A stretch of DNA of 64,000 nt from Chelativorans sp. J32 (GTDB lineage: Bacteria > Pseudomonadota > Alphaproteobacteria > Rhizobiales > Rhizobiaceae), in assembly GCF_000518985.1 (NCBI RefSeq), contig NZ_JAEQ01000004.1, forward strand, positions 1 to 64,000. The letters are read 5' to 3'. The first letter of the stretch is position 1, and every line of letters begins with the position of its first letter. The position numbers and the translations under genes were made by a program. Below, in pieces: positions 18,869-27,707 of this stretch. A model generated the notes under the pieces. It did no database searches. It was not told the DNA's origin and saw only the letters and a list, made by a program, of their open reading frames with translations.

Positions 18869-20542
18869 ATGACCAATCCCCGCCACAATGAACGCGAGGT
18901 CCGCGCACCACGCGGCAACGAGCTCAACGCCAAGAGCTGGATGACCGAAGCGCCTCTGCGCATGCTGATGAACAATCTCGACCCGGACGTGGCGGAGCGC
19001 CCGCACGAACTGGTCGTCTATGGCGGCATCGGCCGCGCGGCCCGCACCTGGGACGATTTCGACCGCATCATTGCCACGCTCAAGACGCTTACCGAGGAAG
19101 AGACGCTGCTCGTCCAGTCGGGCAAGCCGGTCGGCGTGTTCCGCACCCACAAGGATGCGCCGCGGGTTCTGATCGCCAATTCCAACTTGGTGCCGCACTG
19201 GGCGACCTGGGATCATTTCAACGAACTGGATAAGAAGGGTCTCGCCATGTACGGCCAGATGACCGCCGGTTCGTGGATCTATATCGGCGCGCAGGGTATC
19301 GTTCAGGGCACCTATGAAACCTTCGTCGAAGCCGGCCGCCAGCATTATGACGGTAACCTCAAGGGCAAGTGGATCCTGACCGGCGGCCTCGGCGGCATGG
19401 GCGGCGCACAGCCGTTGGCGGCCGTCATGGCAGGTGCCTGCTGTCTTGCCGTCGAATGCGATGAAAGCCGCGCCGACTTCCGCCTGCGCACCCGCTATGT
19501 TGACGAGAAGACCCATAGCCTCGATGAAGCGCTGGCCAAGATCGGCGCATGGACCAAGGCGGGCGAAGCCAAGTCCATCGCGCTTATCGGCAATGCGGCC
19601 GAAGTCTTCCCGGAGCTCGTCAAGCGCGGTGTGCGGCCCGACATCGTCACCGACCAGACCTCTGCGCACGACCCGGTGCACGGCTATCTGCCTATCGGCT
19701 GGACCGTCGCCGAATGGCGCGCGAAACAGGAAAGCGATCCGAAAGGCGTTGCGAAGGCCGCTCGCGCCTCGATGAAGGTGCAGGTCCAAGCCATGCTTGA
19801 CTTCTGGAACGCCGGCATCCCGACGGTCGATTACGGCAACAATATCCGTCAGATGGCGCTCGAAGAAGGTCTGGAAGACGCATTTGCTTTCCCGGGCTTC
19901 GTGCCTGCCTATATCCGCCCGCTCTTCTGCCGCGGCATCGGGCCTTTCCGCTGGGCCGCCCTTTCCGGCGATCCGGAAGATATCGCCAAGACCGACGCCA
20001 AGGTGAAGGAGCTGCTGCCGGACAACAAGCACCTGCACAACTGGCTCGACATGGCGAAGGAGCGCATCGCGTTTCAAGGCCTGCCTGCGCGCATTTGCTG
20101 GGTCGGCCTCGGCGACCGTCACCGACTCGGCCTTGCCTTTAACGAGATGGTCAGGAATGGCGAATTGAAAGCGCCGATCGTGATCGGACGCGACCATCTC
20201 GATAGCGGCTCCGTCGCTTCACCCAACCGGGAAACCGAGGCAATGAAGGACGGTTCGGACGCGGTGTCCGACTGGCCGCTGCTCAACGCCCTGCTCAACA
20301 CGGCCTCGGGCGCGACCTGGGTATCTCTGCACCATGGCGGCGGCGTCGGAATGGGCTTCAGCCAGCATGCGGGCATGGTGATCTGCTGCGACGGCTCCGA
20401 TGATGCGGCGCGCCGTATCGAGCGCGTGTTGTGGAACGATCCGGCCAGCGGCGTTATGCGCCACGCTGATGCCGGCTATGACATTGCGGTGGATTGGGCC
20501 AGGGAAAAGGGCCTGCGTTTGCCGGCGATCCTCGGCAACTGA
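18869..20542 (+). CDS. hutU: Urocanate hydratase HutU
   Basis: A 557-residue NAD+-dependent urocanase (step 2), of full family length. Visible motifs include the glycine-rich [13 protein letters not shown], the active-site region [11 protein letters not shown] with its conserved Cys, and [14 protein letters not shown] near the C-terminus. The ribosome site GAGAGGAACCC precedes the ATG. Gene order I-H-G-U-D places it fourth in the operon. Confidence 0.97.
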   Translation: MTNPRHNEREVRAPRGNELNAKSWMTEAPLRMLMNNLDPDVAERPHELVVYGGIGRAARTWDDFDRIIATLKTLTEEETLLVQSGKPVGVFRTHKDAPRVLIANSNLVPHWATWDHFNELDKKGLAMYGQMTAGSWIYIGAQGIVQGTYETFVEAGRQHYDGNLKGKWILTGGLGGMGGAQPLAAVMAGACCLAVECDESRADFRLRTRYVDEKTHSLDEALAKIGAWTKAGEAKSIALIGNAAEVFPELVKRGVRPDIVTDQTSAHDPVHGYLPIGWTVAEWRAKQESDPKGVAKAARASMKVQVQAMLDFWNAGIPTVDYGNNIRQMALEEGLEDAFAFPGFVPAYIRPLFCRGIGPFRWAALSGDPEDIAKTDAKVKELLPDNKHLHNWLDMAKERIAFQGLPARICWVGLGDRHRLGLAFNEMVRNGELKAPIVIGRDHLDSGSVASPNRETEAMKDGSDAVSDWPLLNALLNTASGATWVSLHHGGGVGMGFSQHAGMVICCDGSDDAARRIERVLWNDPASGVMRHADAGYDIAVDWAREKGLRLPAILGN

Positions 20543-20550
20543 GGCAGGGA

Positions 20551-21114
20551 ATGAAGATCGCCCGCCGCGCCGACCACAAGCGCATGGCATGGAAGAACGG
20601 GAAGGGCCTTACCGAGGAGGTGGCGGCCTTCCCGCCCGGCAGCGATGTCGACAGCTTCGAGTGGCGGCTTTCGATTGCCCATGTCGCGGCCGATGGCCCC
20701 TTCTCGGTCTTTCCGGGCATTGATCGAACCATCGCCCTCTTGGATGGATCGGGCCTGGTGCTTAATTTGCCGGGCGGAAGCGTGACGGAGCTTTTGTCCG
20801 GCGGCACGCCCTTTTCCTTCCCGGGCGAATGGGAAATCGCCAGCCGCAATTCCGCTGGTCCCACCATCGACCTCAACATCATGACGCGGCGCGGGTGCTG
20901 CACTCATGCGATGCGGCGCCTGACGCTGGCTCCAGGCGAAAGCTTTACGACGCCAGCCTTCGGCTGGGTGGTGTTCAACACGCCCGCTACAATCGAAGCG
21001 CATGGGTCAGCGCTGTCGATTGACCGCTTTGACGCGCTCTCGCTGACCGTTAGCGAAAGCTTTGTGAATCACGCCGAAAATCCCATTGAAATCCTGGACG
21101 TGCAGATCAGCTGA
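20551..21114 (+). CDS. hutD: HutD family protein
   Basis: A 187-residue cupin-like HutD protein. The N-terminal pattern RMAWKNGKGLTEEVAAFPPGS and the central WRLSIAHVAADGPFSVFPGIDR are family hallmarks. HutD has been proposed to limit hut flux in Pseudomonas, but its biochemical function is not settled. The start at 20551 follows AGGCAGGGA, 8 bp after hutU. Confidence 0.9.
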   Translation: MKIARRADHKRMAWKNGKGLTEEVAAFPPGSDVDSFEWRLSIAHVAADGPFSVFPGIDRTIALLDGSGLVLNLPGGSVTELLSGGTPFSFPGEWEIASRNSAGPTIDLNIMTRRGCCTHAMRRLTLAPGESFTTPAFGWVVFNTPATIEAHGSALSIDRFDALSLTVSESFVNHAENPIEILDVQIS

Positions 21115-21166
21115 CAGGTCAGGCAAATCCTGAGCAGCCATGATCGAGACGCCCTTCTTCTCCTAA

Positions 21167-22543
21167 TCAGGGCCGGATCAGATCCGCAATTTCTCCCAGA
21201 GAGACCGGCCGAAGCGGCGGGCGGATCGTCAGATAACCAGCCTCGTCCATGGCCAGGCCGCTTGTCGCAGCGGTGAGGCTGGTGAGCGTCATGCCGCAGA
21301 TCCGACCTTGGCACGGTCCCATGCCGCTGCGCAGGAATGCCTTGACCTGGTTCGGGCCGGCGCTGCCTGTATCGATTGCTCTGCGGATCTCACCACAGGT
21401 CACCTCTTCGCAGCGGCAGGCGATGACTTCATCCGGCGGAGAAAATAGAGCAGCGCGCGGCCGATAAAGCCTATCGAGCAGGGGACGGGGAGCAAGATGG
21501 GCACGCCGCTCGCGGTGAGTGATGTTGCGCAGGTGTTCGTCCACCGGCCGACCAAGCTTCTCAAGGATGGACATGGCCGCGAGGCGCCCTTCAAGCAATG
21601 CAACGGTGGCACCGCCGATGCCTCCGGCGTCGCCCGCGACATACACGCCATTCATAGAGCTTTGCATATGGACGTCACGCAGCGGATGGAAGGCCGCGCC
21701 AACCTCCGACCAACGCATTTGGCACCCCAAGGAACGCGTCATATGCGATTCCGGGATAACTCCTTCATGAAGACCGACATGACCTGCGGGCAGGCAATGC
21801 GAGGCTCCGCGGCTTTGAAAGCGGACTTCCAATGCTTCTCCCGCGCTCTCAATGCGAAGGTCCTGCGGGCGTTCATGGAATTTGATGCCGGCGCGCCGGA
21901 GCGTCCATAAAAGCTTCAGTCCCTTCATCAGATAAGATGGACCGCGCCCACTCAGCGCGCGAGGCAGATGCGGCAAGGCGCGAAACAGCGCACCCGTATC
22001 GCCGGTGTCGATAAGCGTCAGGTCGCGCTTGCCGGCTGCAAGACACTGGGCGGCATAGAGATAGAAGAGCGGGCCTGTGCCGATCAGAACAAGGGCGCCA
22101 TCCGGCAAAAGCCCGTCGCGCTTAAGCAGGATCTGAAGCCCGCCGATTGTCGTCACACCAGGAAGCGTCCAGCCGGGTACCGGAACGGGGCGCTCCATCG
22201 CCCCTGTGGCAATCAGGAGATGGTGGGCCCGTTCCTGACGGATGCCAGTTTTGTCCTTCAACCAGACGGTGCCGTCAGCTTCAACGCGCCAGGCCTGGGT
22301 TTCGAATGCAAGATGTGCCGGACTTGCACGCAGGCGGGCAGCTTCGGCCTTTCCCATGAGATAGTCCGGCCCGAGGATTCGTGAGCGGCTTTCCGGAATG
22401 GTCTCGATCCCGCGCCAGATCTGGCCACCAGGGCCGGGAGCTTCGTCAACGAGAAGAACCCGTGCGCCGTTTTCTGCCAAGAGGCTCGCGCCTCCGACAC
22501 CTGCCGGCCCGGCGCCGATGACGATGGCGTCCCACGCAGTCAT
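21167..22543 (-). CDS. FAD/NAD(P)-binding subunit of a three-component amine/imino-acid dehydrogenase, with BFD-like domain
   Basis: A 458-residue flavoprotein related to HcnB, octopine/nopaline oxidase subunit A and one subunit of D-hydroxyproline dehydrogenase. It has two dinucleotide folds (VIGAGPAGVGGASLLAENGA at residue ~6 and VLIGTGPLFYLYAAQ mid-protein). A C-terminal BFD-like segment carries CRCEEVTCGEI and GMGPCQGRICG, cysteines suited to a [2Fe-2S] cluster. It overlaps the 2Fe-2S gene by 4 bp and is the last gene of the seven-gene operon. It probably passes electrons from the DAO subunit to an acceptor; the substrate is set by that partner. Confidence 0.87.
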   Translation of the reverse strand: MTAWDAIVIGAGPAGVGGASLLAENGARVLLVDEAPGPGGQIWRGIETIPESRSRILGPDYLMGKAEAARLRASPAHLAFETQAWRVEADGTVWLKDKTGIRQERAHHLLIATGAMERPVPVPGWTLPGVTTIGGLQILLKRDGLLPDGALVLIGTGPLFYLYAAQCLAAGKRDLTLIDTGDTGALFRALPHLPRALSGRGPSYLMKGLKLLWTLRRAGIKFHERPQDLRIESAGEALEVRFQSRGASHCLPAGHVGLHEGVIPESHMTRSLGCQMRWSEVGAAFHPLRDVHMQSSMNGVYVAGDAGGIGGATVALLEGRLAAMSILEKLGRPVDEHLRNITHRERRAHLAPRPLLDRLYRPRAALFSPPDEVIACRCEEVTCGEIRRAIDTGSAGPNQVKAFLRSGMGPCQGRICGMTLTSLTAATSGLAMDEAGYLTIRPPLRPVSLGEIADLIRP

Positions 22544-22869
22544 TCCGGCTCTCCTGAGGCATCGCGGCGCGCACCGATTTGACGTTCGACCACCATTCCT
22601 GCACGCGGGGTCGTCATGCATGCCCGCTGATTGTCATGTCCGTCGACGCGCAGCAGGCATTCGTAGCAGACTCCCATCAGACACCAGGGTCCTCGCTGAC
22701 TTCCCGAAACCGGCGTTTCGCGAAAATACGTGATCCCTGCCGCCATCAGCGCCCCGGCAAGGGACTCGCCTGACCGGAAGGACACGGGACGGCCCTCGAA
22801 CTGGAATTCGGCAGATTCGGGTCCGGGCACCGGCCCATCATCAAGTCGTCTGAACGGCAAAACGTACAC
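22540..22869 (-). CDS. [2Fe-2S] ferredoxin-like subunit of the amine/imino-acid dehydrogenase
   Basis: A small ferredoxin-like protein of about 109 residues, like HcnA and the LhpF/OoxA-associated subunits. The cluster ligands are C-x4-C-x2-C in CLMGVCYEC followed by the distal Cys in RACMT. The start is uncertain: GTG at 22867-22869 is used here, with TTG at 22858-22860 as a short alternative. Either overlaps the end of the DAO gene. Its stop overlaps the next gene as ATGA. Confidence 0.8.
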   Translation of the reverse strand: MYVLPFRRLDDGPVPGPESAEFQFEGRPVSFRSGESLAGALMAAGITYFRETPVSGSQRGPWCLMGVCYECLLRVDGHDNQRACMTTPRAGMVVERQIGARRDASGEPE

Positions 22870-23956
22870 TCCGCATGGAACGGGGCGCGGGGCCAAGATG
22901 GCCTTCCGCCAATGCCGGGCCCAATTCAAGCCCATGAAGGCTGGCGAGGGTGACCCCGCTATGACAGGTGACGACAAACGCGCCAGGCATCTCAGGCGCC
23001 TCCTCATAGATCGGCAATCCGTCCGGGCTCATGATTCGCAGCGCACCCCAGGCGCGCAGCAGACGCGCCGAACGGAGCGCCGGAAAGAGCCGTGTCCCGG
23101 TCCGGCAAAGCCGGGCGATGGTTTCCATGTCGGTGCCAGTCGAAAAACCTGCATCCTCGTGCGAGCTGCCCAGCAGCACCGTCCCCTCTGAAGTCTGGCG
23201 GATCGTATTGGTGGGATGGCGAAGAAATGGAGCCACGCGATCTGTAGCCACGATCTGCCCGCGTTCGGGGCGCAGTCCCAGCTCAAGCCCGATCTGGCTC
23301 GCTAAGCGATTGGCTCCCAGTCCGGCCGCGATGGCGAGGCGGCGGCCAGTGAATTCACAACCTGTGGCATCGCTCACGATGAAACCCAGGTCTCGGTCGT
23401 GGCGTATCCGTTCAGCGGTGAAATTCACCACGATCTCGCCGCCATGGGTTCGGAACGCATTTTGCAGTGCCCGAAGAGTTAGCAGCGGGCTGACTTCTCC
23501 ATCGAGATTGGAAAGCGAGGCGCCGCGAACTTCGGGGCCGATACCGGGAGCGATTTCGCGCAGGGACTCACGGTCGAGAAGCTCGATGCAGATATCGGCG
23601 CCTTCCGCCTTCGATCGGGATATGAGCGCGCGGCGCGCCTCCATTTCATCCTCGGAGAGGCAGAAATGCAGCCCTCCGCCACCGCGCCAGCCTATGTCGA
23701 TACCTGTCTCCTCCTGCAGGATCGCGGAGAATTCCGGCCAAAGCTGCCCAGCGCGAATCGACCAATGCATGTAATCGGGATGGCCCAGCCCCTTTCCCTG
23801 CAGCCAGACGAGGCCGAAATTTCCGCGGGAGGCGCGGTGGGCAATATCGCCTTCATCCAGCAAGGTAACCCGCGCGCCCTCACGCGCAGCTCCCCAGGCG
23901 AGTGCCGAGCCAATCAGACCGCCGCCGATGACAATGAGGTCGTTACCGGCCGTCAT
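22841..23956 (-). CDS. FAD-dependent oxidoreductase of the DAO family (catalytic subunit)
   Basis: A 371-residue glycine/D-amino-acid-oxidase-type flavoprotein. The FAD-binding [28 protein letters not shown] is at the N-terminus, and a DAO C-terminal region contains the flavin-contact stretch [14 protein letters not shown]. The 2Fe-2S and FAD/BFD genes follow directly, so it is probably the substrate-oxidising subunit of a heterotrimer like D-hydroxyproline or opine dehydrogenases. The start at 23954-23956 has GGA 8 bp upstream; an ATG at 23962 is an alternative. Oxidation of an amino or imino acid to an imine is a family-based inference. Confidence 0.86.
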   Translation of the reverse strand: MTAGNDLIVIGGGLIGSALAWGAAREGARVTLLDEGDIAHRASRGNFGLVWLQGKGLGHPDYMHWSIRAGQLWPEFSAILQEETGIDIGWRGGGGLHFCLSEDEMEARRALISRSKAEGADICIELLDRESLREIAPGIGPEVRGASLSNLDGEVSPLLTLRALQNAFRTHGGEIVVNFTAERIRHDRDLGFIVSDATGCEFTGRRLAIAAGLGANRLASQIGLELGLRPERGQIVATDRVAPFLRHPTNTIRQTSEGTVLLGSSHEDAGFSTGTDMETIARLCRTGTRLFPALRSARLLRAWGALRIMSPDGLPIYEEAPEMPGAFVVTCHSGVTLASLHGLELGPALAEGHLGPAPRSMRSVRFAVQTT

Positions 23957-24674
23957 GAGCATAGTCCGGCGGCGCGAGCGAAAGATGCATCCAACGCACC
24001 AGCGTAACGATGTCGTAGACAGGTACGCCGAAGCGGCGCGAGACGAACGCGGAATAGGGCGGTAGGTTCGCGCATTCGAAGATCAGCGCTCCCACCTCGG
24101 GATGCCGGGCGAGAAGGCCGGCCACCACTTCGACCACTTCGGCCTCCTGCGCGGCGGCATCCACCTCGGCTGCCTGTTCACGCATATTGCGCCGCAAGGG
24201 GCCGTCAAAAGCCAAGGCCGCCATAGGCAAACCGGGTGCGGCGCCAATGCCGCGGAAATGGCGCTCCGTCAGCGCGTCCGCATCGGAGACCACGAGCCCC
24301 GGCTTCTTTCCCGCCGGGAGGATGCGTTCCACCATGGGAATCTGGAGGAGGGCCGACGAGAGGAAGGGTACGGGCGAGTGGCGCGTAAGCTCGTCTTGCA
24401 CGGCAGCCAGAAAGCCACAACTCGTCGTGATGGCTGTGCAACCGAGGGCAACAAGATCATCAATCGCCGCGCGGAAGGCCTCTAGCGAATGGCGCGGGTC
24501 GCCTTCGATCACATCGGCCGGGCGGACGCCGCGCACCACCCGGAACTGCACCGGGAACGGCCAGGTGCCCGCATGGGCGATATCGCCCGGAAGCCGCTGA
24601 AAGCCGGTGTCGAGCACGATTATGCCAATCATGGTGCCATGAACGACGCGGCGGGGTAGGGCGGGCAGGGTCAT
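23943..24674 (-). CDS. Aspartate/glutamate racemase-superfamily protein
   Basis: A 243-residue protein with the two-cysteine layout of cofactor-independent racemases: Cys in TTSCGFL (about residue 85) and Cys in FECANLPPY (about residue 203). The superfamily also contains hydantoin racemases, maleate isomerases and arylmalonate decarboxylases, so racemisation is the default call rather than proven. The ATG at 24672-24674 has GGAGAA upstream and overlaps the ubiX stop. Next to a D-amino-acid-type oxidase, conversion of an imported L-compound to its D-form is a natural role (inference). Confidence 0.78.
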   Translation of the reverse strand: MTLPALPRRVVHGTMIGIIVLDTGFQRLPGDIAHAGTWPFPVQFRVVRGVRPADVIEGDPRHSLEAFRAAIDDLVALGCTAITTSCGFLAAVQDELTRHSPVPFLSSALLQIPMVERILPAGKKPGLVVSDADALTERHFRGIGAAPGLPMAALAFDGPLRRNMREQAAEVDAAAQEAEVVEVVAGLLARHPEVGALIFECANLPPYSAFVSRRFGVPVYDIVTLVRWMHLSLAPPDYAHDGR

Positions 24675-25264
24675 TGTGATTCTCCGGCAAGGCTATCCTT
24701 CAGTCCGGCCCAGCGCCGAACAGCGCCGGTATCTATATCGAAGAGATCGAGTGCGCGGGCCGTCGAATGAGTGACGACTTCGTCGAGGTTCTGCGGCTTT
24801 GCATAAAATGCGGGAACCGGCGGCATGATGATCGCCCCCATTCGGGTGAGCGCAGCCATCGTCTCGATATGCCCGAGATGCAGCGGCGTTTCGCGCAGCA
24901 TCAGGACCAGGCGCCGACGCTCCTTAAGCACTACATCGGCTGCTCGGCTCATCAGAGTCGAGGTCACTCCGGTGGCGATCTCGGACATGGTCTTCACCGA
25001 ACAGGGTGCGATCAGCATGCCCATCGTGCGGAAAGAGCCACTGGCGATCGTGGCTCCGATATCGGTGTGCGGGTAGACTACGTCGGCATGCCCTTCGATA
25101 TCGGCCTTCTGCAGGCCGAGCTCTTGTTTCAATGTAAGGAGCGCCGACCGGCTGACGACCAGATGTGTCTCCACACCGGCCGCCCTGGCAAGGTCGAGCG
25201 CGCGAAGCCCATAGGCCGCTCCCGACGCGCCGGATATGCCGATCACGAGCCTCCGCCGGTCCAT
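24671..25264 (-). CDS. UbiX-type flavin prenyltransferase
   Basis: A 197-residue UbiX/Pad1-family protein that prenylates FMN to make prFMN, the cofactor of UbiD-type decarboxylases. The flavin loop GISGASGAAYGLRAL is at the N-terminus. PCSVKTMSEIATGV and the C-terminal MRETPLHLGHIETM and PPVPAFY are classical UbiX blocks. The ATG at 25262-25264 lies 1 bp after the UbiD gene. Because it is embedded in this operon, it most likely serves the adjacent UbiD protein rather than ubiquinone synthesis. Confidence 0.92.
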   Translation of the reverse strand: MDRRRLVIGISGASGAAYGLRALDLARAAGVETHLVVSRSALLTLKQELGLQKADIEGHADVVYPHTDIGATIASGSFRTMGMLIAPCSVKTMSEIATGVTSTLMSRAADVVLKERRRLVLMLRETPLHLGHIETMAALTRMGAIIMPPVPAFYAKPQNLDEVVTHSTARALDLFDIDTGAVRRWAGLKDSLAGESQ

Positions 25265-25265
25265 G

Positions 25266-26591
25266 TCAGGCACCAGGGAACCAGTCGGAGAGGCGGATGT
25301 CATCGACCATGCGCAGGCGCTTGCGCTCGAATTCCTTCTCACGTCCCCAGGGCTTGGTGGCATCGACCAGGAGACGGCCCCAATGATCCTTGGCCTCGTC
25401 GCGATAGAAGGAGGGCGTTTCCGGAATGATCATCATGTCCTTGTCGGGGCGGCAGCGGGTCAGGATAGCCCATTGGACATCGTCCATGTCGTAGATGTCC
25501 ACATCGGTATCGACGACGGTGATCTGCTTTGCCCAGATCGGCTCCGCGCCGATCGTCGCGAGCATCACCTGGCGGGCATGACCTTCGAACTGCGGTTCGA
25601 TCTGTATGATGGCATGGTTCACGAAGGGCTGGCAGGTGACGTTGACGATGCCCGGAAGCGCAGCGCTCAGACGCTGGTAGATATTGGCCGAGACGGAAAG
25701 TTCCAGCGTCAGCACTTCTTCGGGCGAGCCGCAGAGGATCGAGTGGAACATCGCGTCCTTACGTACGGTGACGCCCAGCACCTCGAATACGGCGTTGGGA
25801 CCTACGGGGACATAGTAACCCATGAACTCGCCGAAGGGACCTTCGGGCCGGCGTTCGTTGGGTAGGAAACGCCCCTCGATCACCACCTCGGTCTCGGCGG
25901 GAACCTCAAGGTCGATATGGTTGCACTTGCGCATCGGGATCGGGCGCCCGCGCAGACGGGCTGCAACCTCCAACTCGTCCACGTCGTAAGGCAATGGCGC
26001 AGCCGCGGTCAGAAATGCATGAGCGGGCGGTCCGACCAGCATCGCCGCCTCAAGCGGCTTGCCCATCTTCTCGGCCTTCTCGTGGTAGATGGTCAGATGA
26101 TGGCGCGGAGCGAGGCGGCAACGCAACTCGCCGTCATTGATATACATGGAACGGTGGTAAGAGAGGTTTCCAACACCGGTCTCCGGGTCCTTGGCGATGA
26201 ACATTGCCGAGGTGAAATAGGGGGCGCCATCACGGTCGGAATAGGTGATCAGCGGCAGGTCCGAAAGCCTGACCTCCTCATACCCGGGCGTCGCGGTGGC
26301 AGGAACGAGCGGCTCCTTCATCTCGGCGGAGCCGAGCGAGGACAGCTTGCTCCATTGCCGGCAGAAGTCACCCGCATCGATCCCGATCACCTCGCCCAGC
26401 CGCTCTCGGGTGCTGTAGACATTGGTGACTACCGGAAAGCGGGTGCCCTTCACATTGGTGAACATCACCGGCTTCGCCCATTTCTTTTGGGCCAAATGGG
26501 TGACCGCAGCCAACTCGTGCGCGGGATCGATCTCGCGTTCGACGACCAGCAGGTCGCCACGTTCCTGCAGTTTACGGACGAATTCTCTCAT
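25266..26591 (-). CDS. UbiD-family prFMN-dependent (de)carboxylase
   Basis: A 441-residue UbiD-family enzyme, shorter than the roughly 490-residue housekeeping UbiD. Family regions are present: GVGNLSYHRSMYINDGE (prFMN/Mn site), LAPRHHLTIYHEKAE, LPYDVDELEVAA and the catalytic acidic stretch EVVIEGRFLP-x-ERRPEGPFGEFMGYY. UbiD enzymes remove CO2 from aromatic, heteroaromatic or alpha,beta-unsaturated acids. It starts by a 4-bp overlap with the GntR regulator gene. Its substrate is unknown, but it should be a conjugated carboxylic acid formed in or entering this pathway. Confidence 0.9.
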   Translation of the reverse strand: MREFVRKLQERGDLLVVEREIDPAHELAAVTHLAQKKWAKPVMFTNVKGTRFPVVTNVYSTRERLGEVIGIDAGDFCRQWSKLSSLGSAEMKEPLVPATATPGYEEVRLSDLPLITYSDRDGAPYFTSAMFIAKDPETGVGNLSYHRSMYINDGELRCRLAPRHHLTIYHEKAEKMGKPLEAAMLVGPPAHAFLTAAAPLPYDVDELEVAARLRGRPIPMRKCNHIDLEVPAETEVVIEGRFLPNERRPEGPFGEFMGYYVPVGPNAVFEVLGVTVRKDAMFHSILCGSPEEVLTLELSVSANIYQRLSAALPGIVNVTCQPFVNHAIIQIEPQFEGHARQVMLATIGAEPIWAKQITVVDTDVDIYDMDDVQWAILTRCRPDKDMMIIPETPSFYRDEAKDHWGRLLVDATKPWGREKEFERKRLRMVDDIRLSDWFPGA

Positions 26592-27358
26592 GCGAGGCTC
26601 CTCGTAGTGGACCTGGCGGCCCTTGCTGGAGTGGTGGCGATGCGGTTCGTGCGCGCCTCATGGGTCGAGCGCAGGCGATAGCGATCGCCGGGATAAAAGA
26701 AGCGGCTGCGGGTCACTGGAATTCCTTCGCGCCACGTGGAGCGGTCGAGCAGCAGGCACGGCTGGTTGATGTCGATCTGCAGATATTGACGCGTTTCCTC
26801 ATCGGCACGGATGGCGCGGATCGTGTTGTCGACCATCGTCACCGAGGTCTCGCGCAGGAGCCAGGCATGCGGCGTCGTTCTTGAGAAATCCTGCTCGATA
26901 TAAGCCGGGGCCTCAGCGCCGTTGACATAGCGATCTTCAAGCTGGATCGGCGTACCGTCTTCTAGATGCAGGAGGCGGGAGTGGAAGACTGGCTCCCCGG
27001 GCGGGAGCTGAAGCATGTTGCGCCCGGGGCTGTCCTTGTCCAGGACCTCATGCTCAATGACGAGACAGCTATGCACGCCGCCGGAGAGGGCCACTTCCTC
27101 GGAAATATCCGAAAGGTTGAATACCGCGCATTGCGTGCGGGGGCCGATCACAAACGTGCCCCGACCCTGGACGCGAATGAGTACTCCGTCGGCCTGAAGC
27201 TCCCGTAGCGCACGGCGCACAGTCAGGCGTGAGGCGCCGAACTCCCCGGCCAGCTCATCCTCGGAGGGCAGCTGGAAATTGGCCGGCCATTCTTCGGTTT
27301 CGATCCGCCGGTCGATTGCGCTCTTAATCTGCTCATAAAGGGGTAGGTCGGAGGGCAC
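26588..27358 (-). CDS. GntR-family (HutC/UTRA) regulator 1 of the catabolic island
   Basis: A winged-helix GntR domain (LPSEDELAGEFGASRLTVRRALRELQ region) followed by a UTRA domain ending FFYPGDRYRLRS. By eye roughly two thirds of residues match the regulator at 35453-36226. The GTG at 27356-27358 is chosen because homology to that paralogue begins there; the frame stays open further upstream into AT-rich DNA without coding support. It is the first gene of the seven-gene operon. A palindrome at 27367-27391 sits just upstream, suggesting autoregulation. Confidence 0.86.
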   Translation of the reverse strand: MPSDLPLYEQIKSAIDRRIETEEWPANFQLPSEDELAGEFGASRLTVRRALRELQADGVLIRVQGRGTFVIGPRTQCAVFNLSDISEEVALSGGVHSCLVIEHEVLDKDSPGRNMLQLPPGEPVFHSRLLHLEDGTPIQLEDRYVNGAEAPAYIEQDFSRTTPHAWLLRETSVTMVDNTIRAIRADEETRQYLQIDINQPCLLLDRSTWREGIPVTRSRFFYPGDRYRLRSTHEARTNRIATTPARAARSTTRSLA

Positions 27359-27366
27359 GTGTGCGT

Positions 27367-27391
27367 CCAAAAATGATATCACTATGGTTGG
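27367..27391. promoter_or_regulatory. Palindromic candidate operator for the GntR/UTRA pair (site 1)
   Basis: CCAA...TTGG arms flank an AT-rich core containing AATGATATCACTAT. The 14-bp core is identical, on the opposite strand, to the core of the palindrome at 36331-36353, and both palindromes share the same centre. It lies 8 bp upstream of the regulator 1 start codon, in the divergent intergenic region. Confidence 0.6.
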
Positions 27392-27567
27392 CAAACATAC
27401 ACATATGATCCTTGTTCTAAAATCAAGCCATTTTTGCTGCCTTCCAGAAAACCCGCATTTCGGCCTGAAAGTCCTCCCTGGTGCGGAAAAGTTGCTCATT
27501 TTTTAAGCGTCCACGGGATCATTCCCGGCGGAGTGCCCATTTTTTAGGCGGATATGAATATGAATTT

Positions 27568-27591
27568 ATACCAACAGATTTGGTATTGACA
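27568..27591 (+). promoter_or_regulatory. Perfect inverted repeat abutting a -35 box of the divergent operon
   Basis: ATACCAA-N5-TTGGTAT is a perfect 7-bp inverted repeat at 27568-27586. Its last base is the first base of TTGACA (27586-27591), a consensus -35 for rightward transcription toward the aldehyde dehydrogenase gene. A protein bound here would compete with polymerase or contact it. It differs from the GATATC-centred palindromes. Confidence 0.5.
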
Positions 27592-27707
27592 GGGGAGTTA
27601 TAAATATCATTTTGTATCTAAACAGACGTTATTAATGCGCCATTGGCGCGGCCACGCATTGCCTCGGTGCTATGACCCCGATCCGGCATTGCGAGAGGGG
27701 AGAGGTC

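Larger units (their letters stand above)
27359..27707. other. Divergent regulatory region of the catabolic island
   Basis: This 349-bp non-coding region is distinctly AT-rich compared with its neighbours. It contains the GntR core palindrome at 27367-27391, a second perfect inverted repeat at 27568-27586, and a TTGACA box at 27586-27591 reading rightwards. No convincing -10 box at 17-bp spacing was found. No open frame in it has coding character. Confidence 0.6.

Noticed and set aside
17213-20197. A 994-codon open frame antisense to hutH, hutG and hutU
   Set aside because: It exactly opposes three well-recognised genes; long antisense frames are expected in GC-rich DNA. Its product has no recognisable motif.
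24671-26591. UbiX/UbiD as ubiquinone-biosynthesis genes
   Set aside because: Both are locked in a GntR-controlled catabolic operon, and the UbiD protein is shorter than the housekeeping form.
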